Shown piece after piece: positions 5,663 through 11,197 of a stretch of DNA of 11,197 nt. Numbering within the stretch: the stretch's first letter is position 1; the number at the start of each line of letters is the position of its first letter. The notes beneath the pieces are model-generated. The model was not told where the DNA came from and did not search any database. It worked only from the letters and a program-made list of their open reading frames with translations. This DNA is from Bacillota bacterium (lineage in GTDB: Bacteria; Bacillota; Clostridia; Oscillospirales; Acutalibacteraceae): NCBI GenBank assembly GCA_030705695.1, contig JAUZPX010000060.1, positions 1 to 11,197 on the forward strand. The letters run 5' to 3'. The position numbers and the translations under genes are program-made.

Positions 5663-6946
5663 TTACGATACATTTGGAACTGTCACAGTTCCCATTAAAA
5701 GAGGCAGATTACTTTCATTATCGATAATTGCGAATACAAAAGGCCTGTCAAATGTAATGGCATTCTTATCGTTATTTGCGGTTGTGGTTGTAAGAACTGT
5801 ATCTGCAATTGCATCGGATTTTACACCTGAGGAACCGACTTCAATTTTTGTTTTTTGAAGGACATCTGAAATATAGATTTTATGACCTGACATGATAGAA
5901 AAATCAGCGTTATTGGAAAAGGCTTCTGTGAGTCCTGTTTTCTTAAGGGGGTCACTTATGCTACTGCTGTTTTCAATGCTAAATGCGGGCAATCTCACAT
6001 CCTTAAATTCGGGGACTTTACTGTAATTGGTCAGATTTAAAAATTCTTTTCCAGTAAGTTGAGATGTAAAATTGGAAAGACTTTCTCCTTCGTTTGGCAT
6101 AAGTGCTACGAAACGGCAGGGAATTGCGCCCATATTTTTAATAAAGCCAACACATTTATCATCATGAATATATCGTTCGGCACTCTTCATAAAATTGGCG
6201 TTGGTGTTTCCCGATGTGCCGTGGAATGTTCCCTTTGATATTTCATCTGATGTATAATTGTTTGTCCAGTTAGTGTTCACAAAAATGGAATCAGTAATTA
6301 ACATGCGGTTGTCTTTATCGGTTTTATTAACAACATCGGTAATTCCACCGTTTGTATTGTCGCTTATCCAATTATTTATTTTTTTAGCAGATACTGAGTT
6401 TTTAAAATCAAGAGAAAAAATACCTGCATTATAGAAATTTGCATTTTTAAGTAAAAAGCTATGTTCTGTATCAAGATTATTTAGCCAGAAGGAGTTAGCG
6501 ATATCAGCAAAATAATTATCATTATTAAATGATTTGATTCGTTGAATAAGATAATTATTACCTGCATTTAAGTTATCGTTACTGATTGTCGGGTTTAATG
6601 TATCTTGAAATTGTTTTTTTGTTGTTGTATCAGACCCGATACTTGCAAGGCACATTGAAAAATATGCTGCCATAGGTGAAATTATACTGTTTTTTGTTGT
6701 GTTTGACGACTTTTGGAACAAGCTTACAGAAAAATTGCTAGCGTTTGTAATGTACTTGCTGTAATCGGTAGGTTCGGACGTTTTGCCGCTGGAAAAATTA
6801 TATGTTTTACCATCGCTTGTTTTAATTACGCCATACATCAGGTTGTCAGAATTGGAAACTCGGTTTGGATCTTGCTTTGAACAACTGCACAATAGCAGAA
6901 TCATCAAAGAAGAAAGCAGTATACAGATTGTTTTTTTTGAGCGCAT
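5663..6946 (-). CDS. lipoprotein serpin (serine-protease-inhibitor fold)
   Basis: 427 aa. A type II signal peptide (M-R-S-K-K, hydrophobic 7-19, then L-C-S-C) puts the likely lipidated Cys at 22, anchoring it outside the membrane. Residues about 62-427 follow the serpin order: S-P-M-A-A-Y-F-S (90-97), N-S-F-W (151-154), I-N-N-W-I-S-D-N-T-N-G-G-I (190-202), R-F-V-A-L-M-P (278-284), V-R-L-P-A-F (317-322), hinge I-E-V-G-S-S-G (368-374), distal R-P-F-V-F-A-I (401-407) and M-G-T-V (418-421). Inhibitory serpins trap serine or cysteine proteases through a loop after the hinge. With G374 as P15, P14 is Val, P11 is Asp and P7 is Asp, where small residues are usual, so inhibition is uncertain. ATG start with AGGAGG at 6954-6959. 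It lies 42 bp behind the glucosyltransferase gene and probably shares its transcript; no clear terminator follows. Bacterial serpins occur in cellulosome-forming Clostridia, which fits the dockerin gene nearby. Confidence 0.93.
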   Translation of the reverse strand: MRSKKTICILLSSLMILLLCSCSKQDPNRVSNSDNLMYGVIKTSDGKTYNFSSGKTSEPTDYSKYITNASNFSVSLFQKSSNTTKNSIISPMAAYFSMCLASIGSDTTTKKQFQDTLNPTISNDNLNAGNNYLIQRIKSFNNDNYFADIANSFWLNNLDTEHSFLLKNANFYNAGIFSLDFKNSVSAKKINNWISDNTNGGITDVVNKTDKDNRMLITDSIFVNTNWTNNYTSDEISKGTFHGTSGNTNANFMKSAERYIHDDKCVGFIKNMGAIPCRFVALMPNEGESLSNFTSQLTGKEFLNLTNYSKVPEFKDVRLPAFSIENSSSISDPLKKTGLTEAFSNNADFSIMSGHKIYISDVLQKTKIEVGSSGVKSDAIADTVLTTTTANNDKNAITFDRPFVFAIIDNESNLPLLMGTVTVPNVS

Positions 6947-6988
6947 TCGCTCGCCTCCTAAATTTTCACGTTAATTATTTTAAAAATC

Positions 6989-8287
6989 CTAAATGTTTTT
7001 TGCTTTTTTTTCAGAAAAAGAAACCAGTAAATTATAAAATTGATCGGGAGATTTGTTCTTTGCAAAATCCTGGCAGGAATGTTTCATTGAAGAAAGCTTT
7101 TCGGGATTTTCCAAAAGCTCTTTGATTTGGTTGCCTGCATTTCCGTGTTTGTCCAAAATGATAGCCATGTTATGTTCGAAAAGGTATTTTGCATTTTCAT
7201 CTTCTTGCCCAGGAATAGCTTTAAAAACTGCTAATGGCAGCCCTGTAATTAAGGATTCAGAAACAGTTAATCCGCCTGGTTTTGTAACAATTAAATCAGA
7301 AATATACATATATCGTTCAATATCGTTGACAAAATACAATAGTTTTGTAGGCTTTGCTTGAATAACATTTTTTCGAAATTTAAGTTTTTGTACGGTTTTT
7401 GAAGCTGTTTTATGAACATTCTCTATTACAGCATTTTTTGAAAAATTCGGAATTTCAATAGATTCAAAAGGATCTTCTTCAGGCTCCACTTCAATTACTA
7501 TTTCGCTGTCTTCTGTTTTGCTTAACAGTTTCTTAAAGGCTGAATAGAGCCTTTTATTTCGACCCGTAACGACGATTATTTGAAATTCTGTATCAATTTC
7601 AACTATACTTTGATAAATTTTCAAAACATCGGTTACTCCAAAACTTCCTGCCATAACTAAAATCACAGGTAAGTCGGGATTCAGTTTCATTTCCTTTTTT
7701 AAATCTAATTTATTGTACATTTTTTGCAGGGAATAAAATTTGGGGTCAACTTGAATTCCCAAAGGATAAATAATTGTTTTATCCGTATGATATTCTTGAG
7801 TGATTTGCGAGACCATTTCTTCTGTTGCAACAACATATGCGTCTATTTTTTCGTTAATATATGTTCTATGCGGTGCAAAGTCTGTAAGAAGGCAAATTAC
7901 AGGTGAAGGAAACGTGTATTTTTCCTTAAGATTTGAAAGCATCATGGCAACAAAAGGATGTGCTGCAATTATAATATCCGGATTGTATTTTTTAATTTTT
8001 GGTATAAGCCGTTTTCCGAATTGTGCATTCATTTTTGAAAACAACGAAGAAAATGTGTTTTCTCTATCTGAAACACGATAAAATGCACCGAAAACAGCTG
8101 GCGTTTTCGTAGCCATTTGAAAATAGCCTTCGGTTATTGCTTTATCGAATACAGGGCTGATGTATTTAAGCGCATCAACAATTTCAACAGTTGATTCGGG
8201 ATCTCTTTCCATAATGATTTTTTGAATTGCTTGGGATGTCCTCATATGTCCGCCGCCGGTTTTGGCAGAAAAAATTAATACTCTCAT
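6989..8287 (-). CDS. processive diacylglycerol glucosyltransferase-like (UgtP / MGDG synthase family)
   Basis: 432 aa, GT28/GT-B fold. Family members move glucose or galactose from UDP-sugar to diacylglycerol on the cytoplasmic membrane face, making glycolipids that also anchor lipoteichoic acid. The N-terminal MGDG_synth domain starts R-V-L-I-F-S-A-K-T-G-G-G-H (2-14), with the glycine loop and His of this family, and continues through I-I-I-A-A-H-P-F (105-112) and L-L-T-D-F-A-P-H (133-140). The C-terminal nucleotide-sugar domain has V-M-A-G-S-F-G (211-217), T-K-P-G-G-L-T-V-S-E-S (335-345) and P-G-Q-E-D-E-N-A (359-366). Between T-G-R-N-K (241-245) and L-Y-F-V-N-D (317-322) there is an extra stretch of about 50 residues, acidic then basic, which accounts for the excess over the usual 370-400 aa. 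The ATG has only a weak, distant AAAGG (about 12 bases), but MRVLIFSAKTGGGH is the natural family start. It is first of a probable two-gene unit with the serpin. Confidence 0.9.
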   Translation of the reverse strand: MRVLIFSAKTGGGHMRTSQAIQKIIMERDPESTVEIVDALKYISPVFDKAITEGYFQMATKTPAVFGAFYRVSDRENTFSSLFSKMNAQFGKRLIPKIKKYNPDIIIAAHPFVAMMLSNLKEKYTFPSPVICLLTDFAPHRTYINEKIDAYVVATEEMVSQITQEYHTDKTIIYPLGIQVDPKFYSLQKMYNKLDLKKEMKLNPDLPVILVMAGSFGVTDVLKIYQSIVEIDTEFQIIVVTGRNKRLYSAFKKLLSKTEDSEIVIEVEPEEDPFESIEIPNFSKNAVIENVHKTASKTVQKLKFRKNVIQAKPTKLLYFVNDIERYMYISDLIVTKPGGLTVSESLITGLPLAVFKAIPGQEDENAKYLFEHNMAIILDKHGNAGNQIKELLENPEKLSSMKHSCQDFAKNKSPDQFYNLLVSFSEKKAKNI

Positions 8288-8500
8288 AAAAATATACTGC
8301 CTTTCATATTATAAAATGATTAATTTTTACGGGCACGACTTTATACATTTCATTAAAAAAATATCATTACACTTTTTGCCAACATTTAACTTATTATACT
8401 TCATTTTTTAATAATAAACAACAAAAAGTAAAAAAATTAAAATTTGAATTAAATTTTCATGATTTTTAATTATAATGAAAAGAAAAGTTTGTTATTTTTA

Positions 8501-8544
8501 TGTCATATACAATATTTTCAAGTAATATTGCTGAAAATATGACA
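8501..8544. repeat. nested inverted repeat in the divergent promoter region
   Basis: The outer arms TGTCATAT (8501-8508) and ATATGACA (8537-8544) are perfectly complementary. Inside, CAATATT (8510-8516) and AATATTG (8524-8530) form a second 7-bp dyad. One base versus six separate the arms on the two sides. The position just upstream of the VanW promoter suits an operator or a cruciform-type regulatory site. Confidence 0.4.
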
Positions 8545-8559
8545 AATCTGTATCTTTAC

Positions 8560-8588
8560 TTGATTTTATTTTTGTTGTATTATATATA
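8560..8588 (+). promoter_or_regulatory. possible promoter of the VanW-family gene
   Basis: TTGATT (8560-8565), a 17-bp spacer, then TATATA (8583-8588). The -35 is reasonable and the -10 is weak, within a TA run whose register is uncertain. It lies about 40 bp before the TTG start. Confidence 0.35.
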
Positions 8589-8611
8589 TTGATATTTTGA
8601 ATATTTTAAGC

Positions 8612-8617
8612 AGGAGG
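8612..8617 (+). promoter_or_regulatory. ribosome binding site that fixes the TTG start
   Basis: AGGAGG lies 9 bases before TTG 8627. The ATG at 8619 is one base from the RBS and in another frame, where it stops after 18 codons; the TTG at 8597 lies before the RBS. Only TTG 8627 fits both spacing and frame. Confidence 0.8.
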
Positions 8618-8626
8618 AATGACGCC

Positions 8627-10429
8627 TTGTCAGAGCAAAGCAATAACACAATTACAGATAAAGACAACAATTTAATAAAAAACGAGAATAAAAGCTTTGA
8701 TGATGGTTTCATTATTGAAGTCCGCCCTGAAGCAGAAGCAGTAAAAAAGGACGATAGTACCGTAGTTATTTCAGAAGCAAATGATTATATAGGATTTACT
8801 GATAAAGCAAATAATGAAATAATGATTGAAAACGAAAATCAAAATACAGTTTCACAAAAGCTTACTATTCAGAAAAAGACAACAGTTTTGATAGCAGGAT
8901 TAGTTTTATTGATGATTATCGGAATTGGCGGATTCTTTCTGTTAGGGAAAATGGGACTGTCAGGTGACGATAAAACTTCTCCTAAAGGTGGGGTTAATTC
9001 TGCTGTTTCATCAACAAATCCCGATGATTCAGTAAAAGTTCCCGATAATGCTCAGACATTTGTATTCCCATCAAAAATGTCGATTTCAAACATCAATATC
9101 GGTGGAAAAACATATAAGCAAGCTTATGATATTCTAATTGCAAGCGAAAATAAGCTGATAAATCCAATGAGCATTTCAGTAATGTACAATGGCAAAACAT
9201 ATTTTTTGAATCAGAATGATTTTTCATATAACTTTGACACAAAAAATGTTTTGGATCAGGCATTTAACGATTGCAGAGCCGCTGCTACAAGCACGTCAAA
9301 CAGTTTGTTACCGAAAATTAGTAATCAATATACTATTAAATGTACAATGGACATGAGTTCAATTGGCGGTGCAGTTAAGAAAATTGCAAAGCAAATTGAA
9401 ATACCTGTTACAGAGCCAAGAGTAGTAAGCTTTAATACATCAGCCCAAAACTTTAATGATAAGTTTCGTTTTTCAGACGGTTCACCAGGGCTTTCTATTG
9501 ACAAAAGCAAGCTTACAACCGATATTACAAACTTTATTAACAGCGGAAACAAAAATGGAAGCGTTGAGGTTACTGCTTCAATAGCATACCCAGACTTAAC
9601 ATTAAAAGATATTAAGGATAATATTGTTCAGCTATCTTCTTTTACGACAACGTCTACAAATAATTCTGAAGGCAATAATAATATGAGATTGGCGCTTAAG
9701 GCTTGTAATGGTTCTATCATTGCACCGGGCGGAGTTTTCTCTTTAAATAAATGTACGGGTAACAGTAATGACCCGTCTTTGGGTTATGAGTCTGCTCACG
9801 TTATTTCGGGAGGTAAGCTTATTAATGGTATTGGCGGCGGTATTTGCGAAGCTTCAGCTACCATTTACAATGCTGCTATCCGTGCCAATATGGGGGTTGT
9901 TGAAAGACACTGTCATCTTTGGGCATCACAATACGTATATGCAGGATTAGATGCTACAATAGATTACCCAAATCTTGATTTAAAATTAAAAAACAATACA
10001 AAATATCAGATATTTATTGAATCATATATGGTTGGCAATAAAACAGTTTGCAATATTTACGGTTGGAAAGATCCGAGTTTTGATGAAATTAGAACGATTT
10101 CTTCAACTTCTAATGTTGATTGGTCAAATGAATGTTATGATGCTACTGCTTATAGAGTTTTCTATAAAAATGGACATGAAATCAGAAGAGAAAAGTTACC
10201 GTCATCTCATTACAGCTTGACAAACGGTCTTGGCGTAAGAACAGGAGATTCCGGTGTTGCGATGTCGTTAATTACTTCAGGTCAGGTTTCAACAAGCCCA
10301 CCTACAAAGGCAGCAACGCAGCCTGTAAAAAAACCTGCAACTCAACCTCCAACACAAAAGCCGACACAGCCTGCAACAAAGGCACCTGAGTCGACTCAGC
10401 CATCAACATCTTCAAAAACTTCGAATTAA
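8627..10429 (+). CDS. VanW-family membrane-anchored cell-wall protein
   Basis: 600 aa from a TTG start. An N-terminal acidic, Asn/Lys-rich cytoplasmic segment (1-80) precedes one membrane segment (about 85-106), so most of the protein is outside the cell. Residues about 150-325 fit a PG_binding_4-type region, which in this family often precedes VanW. The VanW domain (about 331-470) shows A-P-G-G-V-F-S-L-N (366-374), I-G-G-G-I-C-E-A-S (402-410), T-I-Y-N-A-A (412-417), E-R-H-C-H (426-430) and I-D-Y-P-N-L-D (455-461). The tail (about 556-600) is a Pro/Thr/Gln/Lys-rich low-complexity run of T-Q-P and K-P-A units, likely a wall-spanning or glycosylated linker. VanW was named from vancomycin-resistance clusters, but its biochemical role is unknown and no other van genes are here, so resistance should not be inferred. 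It is single-gene in layout, with its own RBS and a strong terminator. Confidence 0.92.
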   Translation: MSEQSNNTITDKDNNLIKNENKSFDDGFIIEVRPEAEAVKKDDSTVVISEANDYIGFTDKANNEIMIENENQNTVSQKLTIQKKTTVLIAGLVLLMIIGIGGFFLLGKMGLSGDDKTSPKGGVNSAVSSTNPDDSVKVPDNAQTFVFPSKMSISNINIGGKTYKQAYDILIASENKLINPMSISVMYNGKTYFLNQNDFSYNFDTKNVLDQAFNDCRAAATSTSNSLLPKISNQYTIKCTMDMSSIGGAVKKIAKQIEIPVTEPRVVSFNTSAQNFNDKFRFSDGSPGLSIDKSKLTTDITNFINSGNKNGSVEVTASIAYPDLTLKDIKDNIVQLSSFTTTSTNNSEGNNNMRLALKACNGSIIAPGGVFSLNKCTGNSNDPSLGYESAHVISGGKLINGIGGGICEASATIYNAAIRANMGVVERHCHLWASQYVYAGLDATIDYPNLDLKLKNNTKYQIFIESYMVGNKTVCNIYGWKDPSFDEIRTISSTSNVDWSNECYDATAYRVFYKNGHEIRREKLPSSHYSLTNGLGVRTGDSGVAMSLITSGQVSTSPPTKAATQPVKKPATQPPTQKPTQPATKAPESTQPSTSSKTSN

Positions 10430-10451
10430 ATTACCAATAAAACAAATATTT

Positions 10452-10489
10452 TCTCCAACAATATCTCACGTATTGTTGGAGATTTTTTT
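10452..10489 (+). terminator. strong intrinsic terminator after the VanW gene
   Basis: A 12-bp perfect stem TCTCCAACAATA (10452-10463) with TATTGTTGGAGA (10471-10482) and a 7-nt loop is followed by seven T (10483-10489). It isolates spoVAD from VanW transcription. Confidence 0.95.
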
Positions 10490-10553
10490 GAATTTTTCCT
10501 TTATTTTTTGAAACAATACTAAAACGTAACAAATTCAAAAAGGATGGGAAAAT

Positions 10554-11197
10554 ATGAAAAGATTAGGAAAGCGAACAATTATTTTAGATACAAAACCGCA
10601 TGTTGCTGGATATGCTGCGGTTGCCGGAAAAAAAGAATCTGAGGGGCCGCTTAAAGATTGCTTTGATAAAATTTACATTGACACAAAACTCGGTGAGGAT
10701 ACGTGGGAAAAATCGGAAAGCCGCTTACAGACAGAGAGTGTTCAACTTGCTATGAATAAAGCATGCGTCAAACCTGAGGATATTGACTGTATTTTTTCAG
10801 GTGATTTACTGAATCAATGTATTTCTTCCAGTTTTGGATTGCGTTCCTTTGATATTCCATATATCGGGTTGTTTGGAGCTTGTTCAACAATGGCGGAATC
10901 ACTTGTACTTGCGTCAATAATGGTTGAATCGAATGCAGCTAATCGTACAGTTGCCGTTACTTCATCTCACTTTTGTACTGCGGAACGTCAATTTCGTTTT
11001 CCGCTTGAATATGGCGGACAGAGAACACCAACATCACAATGGACGGTAACAGGTTCCGGGGCAGTTATTCTTGACCATGGAACGATAGGTACGAAAATAT
11101 GCAGTGTTTGCATAGGAAGAATAACTGATCTTGGCATTACAGATGTGAACAATATGGGGGCTGCAATGGCACCTGCTGCTGCGGCAACACATAAGTC
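10554..11197 (+). CDS. spoVAD: stage V sporulation protein AD, 5' portion (truncated by window end)
   Basis: The first 214 residues of a protein whose family is about 340 aa; it runs off the window edge in frame. SpoVAD has a thiolase-like fold, binds dipicolinic acid and is part of the SpoVA channel that loads the forespore. The sequence shows the family's opening (residues 1-30, up to V-A-G-K-K-E-S-E-G-P), S-G-D-L-L-N-Q (82-88), the thiolase-like L-F-G-A-C-S-T-M-A-E (106-115, Cys110), T-S-S-H-F-C-T-A-E-R-Q-F-R-F-P (136-150) and N-N-M-G-A-A-M-A-P-A (199-208). The ATG start has an AGGATGGG-type RBS (10541-10548). SpoVAC, usually directly upstream, is absent: VanW and a terminator sit there, so spoVAD has its own promoter. 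A forespore sigma-G promoter would be expected, but I cannot see a convincing one. Confidence 0.95.
   Translation, partial: MKRLGKRTIILDTKPHVAGYAAVAGKKESEGPLKDCFDKIYIDTKLGEDTWEKSESRLQTESVQLAMNKACVKPEDIDCIFSGDLLNQCISSSFGLRSFDIPYIGLFGACSTMAESLVLASIMVESNAANRTVAVTSSHFCTAERQFRFPLEYGGQRTPTSQWTVTGSGAVILDHGTIGTKICSVCIGRITDLGITDVNNMGAAMAPAAAATHK

Larger units (their letters stand above)
8288..8626. other. divergent intergenic region
   Basis: A very AT-rich 339-bp space separates the leftward glucosyltransferase and the rightward VanW gene, so it must hold promoters for both. I can suggest a rightward promoter and a nested dyad (separate entries). No convincing leftward promoter is visible by eye, and no short gene is evident. 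Confidence 0.6.

Noticed and set aside
8619..8676. ATG start for the VanW gene
   Set aside because: It is one base from the AGGAGG, in a different frame, and reaches a stop after 18 codons.
8627..10429. Vancomycin-resistance cluster
   Set aside because: VanW alone is common in Clostridia without resistance; no vanR/S/H/A/X-type genes are in the window.
10490..10521. Sigma-G promoter for spoVAD
   Set aside because: GAATT (10490-10494) and AATACTA (10515-10521) resemble the elements but the spacer is about 20 bp and both deviate from consensus; too weak to annotate.

Overview
The window reads as AT-rich chromosomal DNA from an anaerobic, endospore-forming Clostridia bacterium, most likely a Ruminococcus/Oscillospiraceae relative. 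The pointers are a secreted protein with a Ruminococcus-style type I dockerin (repeats ending in a D-A-T-x-I-Q-K-Y-L pattern), a VanW-family cell-wall protein with a Pro/Thr-rich tail, a lipoprotein serpin, and a spoVAD gene. Nothing marks it as phage or plasmid: I see no integrase, transposase or CRISPR array. The taxon is inferred from protein style only.

Bases 1-448 (+) are a tRNA region: the 3' end of a tRNA that resembles tRNA-Glu, a complete tRNA-Asn(GUU) with its own terminator, and between them an unusual segment. That segment starts as a copy of the 5' half of the same tRNA-Asn, then becomes a strongly folded non-coding RNA closed by a perfect 9-bp long-range stem (152-160 with 289-297). 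This is the most interesting object in the window. The raiA-motif RNA of Firmicutes is one candidate identity but cannot be confirmed by eye.

Bases 509-2986 (+) encode a large secreted multidomain protein: signal peptide, N-terminal dockerin, Big_2, a PPC-like beta domain, an InlB-type repeat, leucine-rich repeats, and a transglutaminase/protease-like domain with a Cys-His-Asp triad. A 465-bp non-coding gap follows. It holds inverted repeats and four copies of a 7-mer.

Bases 3452-8287 (-) hold four genes read right to left. A processive diacylglycerol glucosyltransferase-like enzyme (UgtP/MGDG-synthase family, with an extra insert) is followed 42 bp later by a lipoprotein serpin. Then, behind a near-consensus sigma-A promoter, come a polytopic flippase-like membrane protein (LPG_synthase_TM/YbhN type) and a family 2 glycosyltransferase 8 bp apart. 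Glycolipid synthase, flippase-like protein and second glycosyltransferase together suggest a membrane or cell-surface glycolipid module. The serpin may protect the cell surface from proteases.

Bases 8627-10489 (+) hold a divergently transcribed VanW-family membrane protein that starts at TTG, with a strong terminator. Bases 10554 to the window end (+) hold the first two thirds of spoVAD, needed for dipicolinic acid uptake into the forespore.
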